Shown here: positions 16,966 to 26,028 of the stretch, in pieces
Layout: each line of letters opens with the position of its first letter
How positions within the stretch are numbered: the first letter of the stretch is position 1
NCBI GenBank assembly: GCA_964512675.1
Contig: CAZEJR010000002.1
Span: 76,126 to 140,125, forward strand
Direction: 5' to 3'
Length of the DNA: 64,000 nt
Source: A07HB70 sp964512675
Lineage (GTDB): Archaea > Halobacteriota > Halobacteria > Halobacteriales > Haloferacaceae
Made by a program: the position numbers and the translations under genes
Notes under the pieces: model-generated
Seen by the model: the letters and a program-made list of their open reading frames with translations, nothing else
The model's database searches: none
What the model was told of the DNA's origin: nothing

Positions 16966-18032
16966 TCGTCGACGGTCCGAGTCCGGCTCGCGCCAGGGTC
17001 CTCCCACTCCCGGTCGGCGTGTGCACCCTCGCGCCGGCGGGCGCTCGCGGCGGCACGGACGAACGCGCCGTTCTCGCGTGCCTCTGCGAGGGTGTGCGCC
17101 CCGCAGTACGACAGCCCGGAGCGCACGCCGGCGGCGAACTCCGCGACGACGTCTGCGAGCGGCCCCTTGTACGGCGTGAGCGCCTCGACGCCCTCGTCGG
17201 CGTCCGGCAGCTCCTCTTTGTCCGTGCGGTCTCTCGCCGCCGTCGTGGTCGCCATCCCGCGCGAACGCTTGTACCGCTCGCCGTCTGCCTCGACGACGGG
17301 GCCGGGTGCCTCGGCGGTGCCGGCGAAGACGCTCCCGAGCATCACGGCGTCGGCGCCGGCGACGAGGGCCTTCGCCGCGTCGCCCGAGGACCGGATACCG
17401 CCGTCGGCGACGGTCGTGACACCGGCCTCGCGGGCGGCTGCTGCACAGTCCGAGACGGCGGTCAACTGGGGGACGCCGGCGCCGGCGACCCGGCGGGTCG
17501 TGCAGTGCGAGCCCGGTCCGACACCCACCTTCACACAGTCCGCGCCCGCGGCGGCGAGGTCGGCGACACCCGCGGGCGTGGCGACGTTCCCGGCGACGAG
17601 GACGGGGTCGAACTCGGCCCGGATCGCCGCGACGGCGTCGAGACACGCGTCCATATGTCCGTGTGCGACGTCGACGACGACGGCGTCGGCGCCGGCCTCG
17701 AGCAGCGCCTCGGTTCGCGCCAGCGAGTCTTCCGCGATGCCGACGGCGGCGGCGACCCGTGCGCCACGGTCGACGGCGTCGCGGACCCAGCCGGCCTGTT
17801 CCTCGACAGCCGCGAAGCGGTGGAGCACGCCGAGACCGTCCGCGTCGGCGAGGGCGACTGCCAGGTCCGGCCCGGTGACGGTGTCCATCGCTGCCGACAG
17901 CACCGGGCGGTCGAGCGAGAGGCCCGGCGCGAGTGTCGTCGAGAGGTCGACGTCGGCGCGGCTGTCGACCGGGGAGCGCTGCGGCACTAACAGGGCGTCG
18001 CCGTAGGAGAGGCCCGTGCGAACGTCGTCCAT
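16962..18032 (-). CDS. IMP dehydrogenase/GMP reductase family protein lacking CBS domains
   Basis: A 356-residue TIM-barrel enzyme. Conserved elements are LSYGDALLVPQRS, LSAAMDTVTG, VVDVAHGH, VLVAGNVATPAG and the catalytic loop VGVGPGSHCTTRRVAG with the nucleophilic Cys, then VADGGIRSSGD and MLGSVFAGTAEAPG, YKRSRGMATT and KGPLADVVAEF. There is no CBS pair between the barrel halves, so the protein is short for a full IMP dehydrogenase and closer to GMP reductase or GuaB1-type enzymes. Whether it makes XMP from IMP or IMP from GMP cannot be settled from sequence. The ATG at 18030-18032 gives MDDVRTGLSYGDAL, the normal family N-terminus. It is divergent from RIO1. Confidence 0.85.
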   Translation of the reverse strand: MDDVRTGLSYGDALLVPQRSPVDSRADVDLSTTLAPGLSLDRPVLSAAMDTVTGPDLAVALADADGLGVLHRFAAVEEQAGWVRDAVDRGARVAAAVGIAEDSLARTEALLEAGADAVVVDVAHGHMDACLDAVAAIRAEFDPVLVAGNVATPAGVADLAAAGADCVKVGVGPGSHCTTRRVAGAGVPQLTAVSDCAAAAREAGVTTVADGGIRSSGDAAKALVAGADAVMLGSVFAGTAEAPGPVVEADGERYKRSRGMATTTAARDRTDKEELPDADEGVEALTPYKGPLADVVAEFAAGVRSGLSYCGAHTLAEARENGAFVRAAASARRREGAHADREWEDPGASRTRTVDD

Positions 18033-18112
18033 GACCCCGACACGGTAGCGTTCGGGGCCGTATGAATCCCTCGCCACGGACTTTTCCGGGTCGCGGTCGT
18101 ACTGTTCGGGAG

Positions 18113-19021
18113 ATGGGCGACCAGAACATCGACCTGCTCGATCCCGACGCCGGCGAGGGCGAGGGGTTCGGCGACGAGTGGGAGACGGTCGACGTCGCCG
18201 ACACGGAGGCAGACCGGATCGCACGGAGACGCGACCGTGAGTTCGCGCGGTTCCGCGAGCGCCTGAAGGACGCCGACCAGTTCAAGGTCGAACAGGCGGT
18301 GTTCGACGACGCCACCTTCGCGGCGCTGTACAAGCTCGTCCAGGACGGCCACGTCGACGCCTTCGGCGGGCCGATATCGACCGGCAAGGAGGCGAACGTC
18401 TACGAGGCGCTCGGCGACGGGCGGGACGTCGCGGCGAAGATCTACCGTATCAACGCCTCGAACTTCCGGCAGATGCGTGACTACCTCGACGGCGACCCGC
18501 GGTTCGAGGGGATCGGGTCGGACAAGTCGAAGGTCGTGCTCGCGTGGACCCGAAAGGAGTTCGCAAATCTCTCGCGGGCGGCGGCGGCGGGCGTCCGGGT
18601 GCCCGACCCGGTCGCCGTCGAGCGGAACGTCCTCGTGATGGAGCTCGTCGGCCACGCCGACGACCGGGCGCGGCGGCTGGCCGAGGTGGACGTCGAGAAC
18701 CCCGAGACCGCCTACGAGGTGGTCCGCGAGTACATGCGACGGCTCTACGCCGCCGGCCTCGTCCACGGCGACCTCTCGGAGTACAACCTCATCATCTACG
18801 AGGGCGAACTCGTCGTCATCGACCTCGGACAGGCGGTGACGGTCCACCACCGCCGGGCAGAGGAGTTCCTGCGCCGGGACTGCCGGAACGTCGCGACGTT
18901 CTTCGGTCGACAGGGCCTCGACGTCGACCCGGACGACCTGTACGACGCCGTCACGGACGTCGACCCGGAGGTCGGGGGGGCCGCCGAAGAGCGGGCGTCG
19001 GACGCGAGCGAACAGCATTAA
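18113..19021 (+). CDS. rio1: RIO1-type serine/threonine protein kinase
   Basis: A 302-residue atypical kinase needed for late small-subunit maturation. Kinase motifs: STGKEANVYEA (flexible P-loop replacement), VAAKIYRINASNF with the ATP-binding Lys, VLVMELVG hinge, LVHGDLSEYNLI catalytic loop and VVIDLGQAVTVHH metal-binding Asp. The N-terminus is acidic. The ATG at 18113 is preferred over an upstream ATG at 18062, which would add Arg/Pro-rich residues unlike the protein. It is followed after 24 bases by a KH-domain gene whose product is the Dim2/Pno1-like partner in the same assembly step. Confidence 0.93.
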   Translation: MGDQNIDLLDPDAGEGEGFGDEWETVDVADTEADRIARRRDREFARFRERLKDADQFKVEQAVFDDATFAALYKLVQDGHVDAFGGPISTGKEANVYEALGDGRDVAAKIYRINASNFRQMRDYLDGDPRFEGIGSDKSKVVLAWTRKEFANLSRAAAAGVRVPDPVAVERNVLVMELVGHADDRARRLAEVDVENPETAYEVVREYMRRLYAAGLVHGDLSEYNLIIYEGELVVIDLGQAVTVHHRRAEEFLRRDCRNVATFFGRQGLDVDPDDLYDAVTDVDPEVGGAAEERASDASEQH

Positions 19022-19024
19022 ACG
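19016..19024 (+). promoter_or_regulatory. TATA-like element overlapping the rio1 stop
   Basis: CATTAAACG lies 22-30 bases before the KH gene ATG and overlaps the TAA of rio1, so the KH gene can be transcribed separately as well as by read-through. Confidence 0.45.
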
Positions 19025-19045
19025 CGCGCGTCGGATAGACGGAGC

Positions 19046-19582
19046 ATGCAGCACGTGACGATCCCGCAGGACCGCATCGGCGTCCTCGTCGGCGAGGGCG
19101 GAGAGACGATGCGGGAGATAGAGAACAGCGCCGAGGTCCGGCTCGACATCGATAGTGAGTCCGGCAGCGTCGCGGTCGAGTCGGTCGGCGATCCCGTGAC
19201 CGGGATGGTCGCGCCCGACGTCGTGCGGGCGGTCGGGCGGGGGTTCTCGCCGGAGCAGGCGCTCTCGCTCCTCGACGACGACCTCCGGCGGTTCGAACTC
19301 ATCGACGTCGACGCCGCGACACGGAACCAGAAGGACCTCCAGCGCCAGAAGGGCCGGCTCATCGGCGAGGACGGTCGGACGCGCGAGCTGATGGAGGAGC
19401 TGACCGGGGCGGAGGTCGTCGTCTACGGCACGACGGTGGGCATCATCGGCTCGCCGGAGGAGGTGGCAGCGGTGCGCCGCGCGGTCGAGATGATCCTCGA
19501 CGGGGCGCCCCACGGCGCCGTCTACGCGTACCTCGAACGCAAGCACAACGAGCTGACAGACGGCCTCGGCCCGGCGCCGTAG
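19046..19582 (+). CDS. KH-domain RNA-binding protein (archaeal Dim2/Pno1-like)
   Basis: A 178-residue protein with two KH domains. The first has the GxxG loop in RIGVLVGEGGETMREIENS (about residues 11-29), the second in KGRLIGEDGRTRELMEELTG (about 101-120), followed by VVVYGTTVGIIG. This two-KH architecture is that of the archaeal homologue of Pno1/Dim2, which binds the 3' end of 16S rRNA during small-subunit maturation and stimulates the Nob1 nuclease. Pairing with rio1 directly upstream is the classical archaeal arrangement. Confidence 0.9.
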   Translation: MQHVTIPQDRIGVLVGEGGETMREIENSAEVRLDIDSESGSVAVESVGDPVTGMVAPDVVRAVGRGFSPEQALSLLDDDLRRFELIDVDAATRNQKDLQRQKGRLIGEDGRTRELMEELTGAEVVVYGTTVGIIGSPEEVAAVRRAVEMILDGAPHGAVYAYLERKHNELTDGLGPAP

Positions 19583-19685
19583 CGCGTCCGCGCGACGGCG
19601 TCGGTATTTAAACGGTCGCGCGTCAAGAGATCACACGGCGCGAGCGAGGGTCGAAGGCCGCAGTCGTGCGGGGCGGTTCGACAGG

Positions 19686-19693
19686 TATATATA
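19686..19693 (+). promoter_or_regulatory. strong TATA box of the thermosome gene
   Basis: TATATATA within GGTATATATAGAACC, ending 28 bases upstream of the ATG. It is the best TATA match in the window, in keeping with a highly expressed, stress-inducible chaperonin. A weaker TATTTAAA at about 19603-19610 may be a second start. Confidence 0.7.
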
Positions 19694-19720
19694 GAACCGT
19701 CGGCAATCAGCGGGTGTACT

Positions 19721-21409
<1,689 letters not shown>

Positions 21410-21459
21410 GCGTCCCCACGTAACGCCACGCCGACCGACCGACGCACTGCCACTCGACC

Positions 21460-21470
21460 GACCGATTTTT
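21460..21470 (+). terminator. possible U-tract terminator after the thermosome gene
   Basis: GACCGA followed by five T, about 55 bases past the stop, the only T-run in this interval; archaeal terminators often consist of such a tract alone. Confidence 0.35.
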
Positions 21471-21589
21471 CGAGCGCGACACGACCGACAGCGACGGGTC
21501 AAGCGACGTCGAGAGGGTCGCGGCGGCACTCGGAGTCGCCGCGCGTTCGACCGCGCGGTGTTTCGAGTCACCACGTCTGCTCGTGGTCG

Positions 21590-21634
21590 TCGCTCCTCAC
21601 GTTCGTCGCAGACGAGCACGGTGGGAGTCGAACC
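21590..21634. repeat. direct repeat copy 1, containing a tRNA 3'-end fragment
   Basis: This 45-base segment matches 21688-21732 at 44 of 45 positions (only 21627 differs). Its last 22 bases copy the complement of the 3' acceptor and T-arm of the adjacent tRNA-Arg, so it is a partial tRNA duplicate 98 bases away from the real end. Confidence 0.85.
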
Positions 21635-21687
21635 ACGGTCATTCCGGTCGCTTCGCTCCCTGCACTCCCTGATTCGAACCCCGTGGC

Positions 21688-21732
21688 TCGCTCCTCACGT
21701 TCGTCGCAGACGAGCACGGTGGGATTCGAACC
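21688..21732. repeat. direct repeat copy 2, running into the tRNA-Arg gene
   Basis: Second copy of the 45-base repeat. Bases 21711-21732 belong to the intact tRNA gene; 21688-21710 are its 3' flank. The pattern is that of attachment-site remnants at a tRNA 3' end, or of a simple tandem duplication. Confidence 0.85.
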
Positions 21733-21785
21733 CACGACCGTCGGATTAGAAGTCCGACGCTCTATCCTGGCTGAGCTACGTGCCC
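21711..21785 (-). tRNA. tRNA-Arg (anticodon TCT)
   Basis: Read on the minus strand the gene starts GGGCACGTAGCTCAGCCAGG and folds as a 75-base tRNA without intron. The acceptor stem pairs GGGCACG with CGTGCTC, with one G-T pair, and G73 as discriminator. The D-arm is AGCTC...GAGC, the anticodon stem TCGGA/TCCGA encloses the loop CTTCTAA, giving anticodon TCT (reads AGA/AGG). The T-arm is CGTGG-GTTCGAAT-CCACG type. CCA is not encoded. A TATA-like element precedes it on the minus strand. Confidence 0.93.
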
Positions 21786-21810
21786 TCGGCGGACCGAGCC
21801 CGCGGCACGA

Positions 21811-21817
21811 CTAAAAC
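21811..21817 (-). promoter_or_regulatory. TATA-like element of tRNA-Arg
   Basis: On the minus strand GTTTTAG lies 26-32 bases upstream of the tRNA 5' end, the expected place for a TBP site. Confidence 0.5.
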
Positions 21818-21865
21818 GCCGCGGGTTCGCGGGAGTTAACCGCCGGGCGGGCAGACAGTGAGGCG

Positions 21866-22483
21866 ATGCCAGTCGTGGGAACGGTCGGACTGCCCGGCAG
21901 CGGCAAGGGCGAGGTGGCCGCCGTCGCGGAGTCGGAGGGAGTCCCCGTCGTGACGATGGGTGACGTGATCCGCGAGGCCTGTCGCGAGCGCGGGCTGGAC
22001 CCGGCGGACCACCACGGCGAGGTCGCGCAGGCGCTCCGCGACGAGGGTGGGCCCGCCGCGGTTGCGGAGGCGTCGCTCCCACACGTCGAGCGCGCGCTCG
22101 CGGGAGCGTCTCTCGTCGTCGTCGACGGACTCCGGTCGCCCGCCGAGACCGAGCGGTTCCGCGAGCGGTTCGGCGAGGGGTTCTCTGTCCTCGCGGTCGA
22201 GGCGTCGTTCGAGACGCGTGCCGACCGCCTCGTCGAGCGCGGCCGGGACGCGACCGACGCCGACCGGGAGCGGCTGCGCGCCCGCGAGGAGCGCGAGCTC
22301 GGCTGGGGAATGGACGAGGTGATCGCGAACGCCGACCGTCGGGTCGAAAACGAGGACCGCTCGCTCGGGGCGTTTCGCGACGCCGTGCGCGAGGCGGTAG
22401 ACGGGCTCCGCGGGCCCGACACGGACGCGGGGGCGGACACCCACGCCGGCACGGGGCGGGACGCGGGCGGTGTCGGTCGGTGA
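21866..22483 (+). CDS. UPF0200-type P-loop nucleotide kinase-like protein
   Basis: A 205-residue AAA/adenylate-kinase-fold protein. The Walker A is VGLPGSGKGEVA (residues about 7-18); VVTMGDVIREACRERGLDP is a conserved block resembling the NMP-binding segment; VVVDGLRSPAETERFRERF is the Walker B-like strand. The C-terminal 30 residues are a Gly/Asp/Thr-rich tail (GADTHAGTGRDAGG). The archaeal UPF0200 family has no established substrate. Its last codons overlap the next gene's GTG (GTGA), a coupling that is conserved in archaea for UPF0200-UPF0201 pairs as far as I know. A TTAACC element about 30 bases upstream is a likely promoter. Confidence 0.8.
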   Translation: MPVVGTVGLPGSGKGEVAAVAESEGVPVVTMGDVIREACRERGLDPADHHGEVAQALRDEGGPAAVAEASLPHVERALAGASLVVVDGLRSPAETERFRERFGEGFSVLAVEASFETRADRLVERGRDATDADRERLRAREERELGWGMDEVIANADRRVENEDRSLGAFRDAVREAVDGLRGPDTDAGADTHAGTGRDAGGVGR

Positions 22484-22884
22484 TCTACCGCGTGGACGTC
22501 CGGGTCGTCGCGCCCGTCTCCCCGACGGAGGTAACAGAACGGGTTGCCGACGCCGTGCGTGAGCTGTTCCCCTCCGCGACGATCCGGGAGGAGCCGGGAC
22601 GGGTCGTCGGCGACGGTCACGGTCTCGACGAGCTGTCGCGGCGCCTCCACGAACAGGAGATACTCGACAGCGCACGCCGGGAGTTCGACCGCCGGGCAGA
22701 CGAGGACGGGTTCTCGTTCGCGCTGAAGAAGCAGGCCGCCCACGAGGGGGTCGTCAACTTCGCCGTCGGCAGCCCCGACGAACTCGGCGACATAGACGTA
22801 CAGGTCACGGTCCACGAGCCGTCGGTGGCGGAGTACGTCGACCTCGTCGCGCCGGAGACGGTCGAGGGCGAGCCGGTCGACTGA
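22480..22884 (+). CDS. UPF0201 family RNA-binding-like protein
   Basis: A 134-residue archaeal protein with the ferredoxin-like pattern VDVRVVAPVSPTEVTERV at the N-terminus, an EILDSARREFDRR helix, and FSFALKKQAAHEGVVNFAVG, typical of UPF0201 (structure related to exosome-associated and ribosomal L5-like folds). Molecular role not established. The GTG start at 22480 overlaps the stop of the kinase-like gene by four bases, so the two are translated together. Confidence 0.82.
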   Translation: MIYRVDVRVVAPVSPTEVTERVADAVRELFPSATIREEPGRVVGDGHGLDELSRRLHEQEILDSARREFDRRADEDGFSFALKKQAAHEGVVNFAVGSPDELGDIDVQVTVHEPSVAEYVDLVAPETVEGEPVD

Positions 22885-22930
22885 GCGTTCGGCGGCGTCG
22901 GGGGCGCTCGCACCGGTAGATCTGCACACC

Positions 22931-22943
22931 CGGTGGGCCACCG
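22931..22943. repeat. short palindrome upstream of the HbpS-like gene
   Basis: CGGTGG-G-CCACCG, perfect 6-base arms with one centre base, between UPF0201 and the HbpS-like gene. It could be a terminator hairpin or a regulator site; the sequence does not tell. Confidence 0.35.
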
Positions 22944-23019
22944 TACCTGTAGATAGGTTTCTAAACGTGTGGAATACGCCGCACGGAGACTAAAGTAGCC
23001 GACGCGGCAGGGCTGACGC

Positions 23020-23463
23020 GTGGGAGATACCACACGAACGTCGGACGACATCACGCTCAGCGAGGCGACGGAGCTGGTCGCGGCTGCCGAGTCGAGGGCC
23101 GACGAGATCGGCAACCCGATGGTGATTACGGTGGCGAACTCCGAGGGGAACCTCGTCGCTCAGCACCGGATGGACGACGCGTGGCTAGCGTCGGTTTCGA
23201 TCTCGCGGAACAAGGCGTACACGTCGGCGGCGCTCGACACACCGACACACGAGCTCGCGGAGCCGTCGGAACCGGGGAACTCGCTGTACGGGCTGCAGAC
23301 GACCGACGAGGGACGGATCGTGGTCTTCGGTGGCGGCTACCCGCTGGAGCGCGACGGCGACGTGGTCGGCACCATCGGCGTCTCGGGCGGTGCCGTCGAA
23401 CAGGACCGCGACGTCGCCGAGGCCGGCGTCGAGCGGTGGGAGGAGCTCGCCGCGACCGGGTGA
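23020..23463 (+). CDS. HbpS/GlcG family (DUF336) protein
   Basis: A 147-residue single-domain protein of the GlcG/HbpS family, some of which bind heme, corrinoids or small ligands. Recognisable are LSEATELVAAAESRADEIGN, PMVITVANSEGNLVAQHRMDDAWLAS split by the family's helix, RNKAYTSAALDTPTHEL, and VGTIGVSGGAVEQDRDVAEAG at the end. The GTG start fits an ACTAAAG element about 28 bases upstream. Neighbours do not explain its ligand; no transporter or two-component genes are adjacent. Confidence 0.8.
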   Translation: MGDTTRTSDDITLSEATELVAAAESRADEIGNPMVITVANSEGNLVAQHRMDDAWLASVSISRNKAYTSAALDTPTHELAEPSEPGNSLYGLQTTDEGRIVVFGGGYPLERDGDVVGTIGVSGGAVEQDRDVAEAGVERWEELAATG

Positions 23464-23542
23464 GGCGGGCAGGGCAGTCGGTGACGGGACTGTCAGACCG
23501 CGACGAGCGGGGGCTCGCCGCCGGTCGCGGTCACCCGCCCCG

Positions 23543-24538
23543 CTACGCCAGCAGCAGCGTCAGCGCGACGGCCAGAAAGACGAGCTTCAGCGACGTGTTC
23601 AGCGCGACCACCCGCGACCCGAACTCGGGGCCCCAGACGCCGTACTGGAACGGGATCGACCGCTTGAACGTCGAGACGCCGAGACTGACGAGGCCGCCGA
23701 CCAGCATCGTCGCGACGGCGGTCCGGGGCGTAAACGGGCCGCCAGCGCCGACGAGGGGGGCCACCGCCGCCGCGCCCGCCGTCGTGTCGAACGCGAACAC
23801 GGCGACGACGGGAACGGCGGCGCCGGGAAGGCCGAGGAGTGCCGCAAGCGGGTCGGCAGCCGCCGTCGCGGCCCGCAGGTCGACCGCGGCGACGAGGAGC
23901 GTCACTATCGCGTAGACGACGGCCAGGCGCGGGACGATGCGGCGGACGGTCGAGCGCGTGCTCCCGAGCGCCGCCCGCGCGGCACCGCCGAGCGAGTCGG
24001 GGCGGTCGGCGGTCGCCGGTCCGCCGTCGGGCGTCGGAGTCGGGTCGTCGGTGGGGTCGGAAGCCGGGGGCGAGAGCAGGAGCGCACCGCCGACCAGACC
24101 CGCGAGGGTGATACCGAGGGCGACGGCGGCGCGCGCACCGACGTAGAGCACGCCGACCCGAGCACCGAGAATCGGGATCAGGACGGGGACGTAGAACGTG
24201 AACAGGTGCTGGACGAAGCCGAAGAACGTGTTGACGGTGACGGCGACGAGCGTCTGACGGTCGGAGAGCCGCCCGGACTCCCGGAAGTCGGCGAGCATCC
24301 CGTAGCCCGCCGTCGTCGAGGCGGCGGTGGTGAGGATCGCCGTCCCCGCCTCGTCTGGGAGGTTCGCGGGGGCGGTCAGGTGTCGCGAGAGGCCGGCGAC
24401 GCGCTCGACCGCCCCGAGTTCGACCGCGACGTTCGCGAGAAAGACACCGACGGCGACGAGGGCGGCGATACGCAGGACCCGGACGACCACCTCGACGACG
24501 AGCGCGGGGTCGAGCGTCTGGAGCAGCGCCACGATCAT
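23543..24538 (-). CDS. nucleoside-recognition (Gate) domain membrane protein
   Basis: A 331-residue protein with about eight membrane helices. Two Gate-type halves are visible: one around GTAILTTAASTTAGYGMLAD and NTFFGFVQHLFTFYVPVLIP, another around VAVFAFDTTAGAAAVAPLVGAGG and FTPRTAVATMLVGGLVS. A charged loop in between is rich in Pro, Thr and Asp (DPTDDPTPTPDGGP). This is the COG3366-like archaeal family, thought to be transporters of unknown substrate. Start is the ATG at 24536-24538. The 240 bases upstream to the next gene hold no gene. Confidence 0.75.
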   Translation of the reverse strand: MIVALLQTLDPALVVEVVVRVLRIAALVAVGVFLANVAVELGAVERVAGLSRHLTAPANLPDEAGTAILTTAASTTAGYGMLADFRESGRLSDRQTLVAVTVNTFFGFVQHLFTFYVPVLIPILGARVGVLYVGARAAVALGITLAGLVGGALLLSPPASDPTDDPTPTPDGGPATADRPDSLGGAARAALGSTRSTVRRIVPRLAVVYAIVTLLVAAVDLRAATAAADPLAALLGLPGAAVPVVAVFAFDTTAGAAAVAPLVGAGGPFTPRTAVATMLVGGLVSLGVSTFKRSIPFQYGVWGPEFGSRVVALNTSLKLVFLAVALTLLLA

Positions 24539-24779
24539 GCCTCGGGCGCGGGCCACATATCGACGTCGGTCGGGCGGTCTCGCCCGCGGGCGCAGCGTCC
24601 CCCGGAGCGTCTCGTGCCGACGAGACGGGCGACGGCCCGGCGTGCCGGAGACATCGCGGGGCGGAGCCGACGGGCCGGTGAGTTCGGCGCGCGGCCCGTC
24701 GCCGCGGGACGTTCGGGCGTCGAACCGGGACCGAGTGACAGCGGCGCAGACGGTCGGCACACCGCACTGGCCCGTCGGG

Positions 24780-25340
24780 TCAGGCGAGCAGCCGGACGGC
24801 GGCGAACAGCACCACCACCCCGAGCACGTCACAGACGTTCGTGACGACCGGGACGACGACGTCGTCGGGGTCGAGGCCGAGGCGGTACGAGGCGTAGGTG
24901 GCACCGAGCGCGACGACAACCGCGAGGACGGCGAGCGCCAGCCCCGCAGCGACTGCCACCCGGACCACCGCGACGAGGGGCAGACGCGTGCCGCCGGTGA
25001 CGGCGGCCATGAGCCACGCGCCAGCGCCGACGACGGGGAAGACGGTGGCCGCGAGACCGAGCGTCGCCAGCGCGTTTCCGACGAGAACCTCGCTCTCCGG
25101 GTCGAACGCGAGCAGGCCGAGGTGGAGCGCCGTCGAGAGCCGCGATGCGAGGACGCTCCCGAGGTTCCCCGCCGTGCCGATCGTGACCGGCACGAGGACG
25201 AGGATCGCGGGCGAGCGCAGGAGTGTCGACTCGAACCCGCCCAGCACCAGCCCGCTTCCGACCTCGACGAGCGTCAGGAGGAGGAGGAGTGGCAGGGTGG
25301 CGCGCGTTATCGCCCGGACGCTCCAGTCGGTGGCCGTCAC
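24780..25340 (-). CDS. MgtE/SLC41-type divalent cation transporter half, second subunit
   Basis: A 186-residue membrane protein equal to one SLC41/MgtE transmembrane domain: LVPVTIGTAGNLGSVLASRL (family motif P-x-x-G-x-x-G-N), then LALAVLAVVVALGATYASYR, and a closing DDVVVPVVTNVCDVLGVVVL with the conserved Asp and Thr-Asn. It lacks the cytoplasmic N and CBS domains of bacterial MgtE. The GTG start (25338-25340) follows the stop of the paired gene by one base. The pair likely forms a heterodimeric Mg2+ channel or transporter. Confidence 0.82.
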   Translation of the reverse strand: MTATDWSVRAITRATLPLLLLLTLVEVGSGLVLGGFESTLLRSPAILVLVPVTIGTAGNLGSVLASRLSTALHLGLLAFDPESEVLVGNALATLGLAATVFPVVGAGAWLMAAVTGGTRLPLVAVVRVAVAAGLALAVLAVVVALGATYASYRLGLDPDDVVVPVVTNVCDVLGVVVLFAAVRLLA

Positions 25341-25341
25341 G

Positions 25342-25998
25342 TCACGCGCCCCCGAACAGCCCCGTCGTGCGGACGGCGCGGACGGCGAGGAGGAGGAAGG
25401 CGACCCCGAACACGTCGCCTGTCGTCGTCACCAGGGGCCCGACCAGCGCGTCCGGGTCGTACCCCCGACGGTAGCCCGCGAACACCGCCGTCACGACGAC
25501 GGCGGTGAGCGTCGTCCCAGAGAGCAGCCCCGCGAGCAGCGCCACCGCGACGAGACCGGAGAGCGGTGCGGGCGCGGGGCCGGAGAGCACCGAGAGCGCC
25601 GCGAAGGCGACGACGGCGGCGAACGCGCTCGCGAGCAGGCCGTTCGCCAGTGCCGCGGCGCACGCCCGCACCAGCCGGTCGTCGGCGTCGGCGATTCGCG
25701 GTGTGATCATCCCCTGGTGGAGCGCGGTGGCGACGCGCGCGCCGAGCGACGAGTAGACGTTCCCCCGCGTCGCGAGGAGCGCGGGCACGAGAACGAGGAG
25801 ACCAGGGACAGCGGCGAAGTCCGCGCGCAGGCCGCCGAGGACGACGCCGGCGACTAAGCCGCCGACGAGGCTGGCCGTGATGGCGGGCAGGGCCTCGCGG
25901 TAGGCGTCGCGCGCGACCCGCCCGAGGCTCATGAGCGAGGTGGCTGCGGCCAGCGGGGTAAACGCGTCGCTCACGTGGTGCGGGAGACGCGACCGCAC
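25342..25998 (-). CDS. MgtE/SLC41-type divalent cation transporter half, first subunit
   Basis: A 218-residue paralogue of the following gene: ALPAITASLVGGLVAGVVLG, then VPGLLVLVPALLATRGNVYS (the P-x-x-x-x-x-G-N signature), SLGARVATALHQGM, and DPDALVGPLVTTTGDVFGVA. Five hydrophobic segments. Two adjacent half-size genes replace the single internally symmetric protein of eukaryotic SLC41, with separate, nearly touching reading frames. Start is a GTG at 25996-25998; a second GTG eight codons later is possible. It lies 30 bases downstream of an MFS gene on the same strand. Confidence 0.82.
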   Translation of the reverse strand: MRSRLPHHVSDAFTPLAAATSLMSLGRVARDAYREALPAITASLVGGLVAGVVLGGLRADFAAVPGLLVLVPALLATRGNVYSSLGARVATALHQGMITPRIADADDRLVRACAAALANGLLASAFAAVVAFAALSVLSGPAPAPLSGLVAVALLAGLLSGTTLTAVVVTAVFAGYRRGYDPDALVGPLVTTTGDVFGVAFLLLAVRAVRTTGLFGGA

Positions 25999-26028
25999 GA
26001 GGAGACGGCGGCGCGGGGGGTCGCCGGC

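Noticed and set aside
16962..18032. A full IMP dehydrogenase
   Set aside because: No CBS domains and only 356 residues; called at superfamily level.
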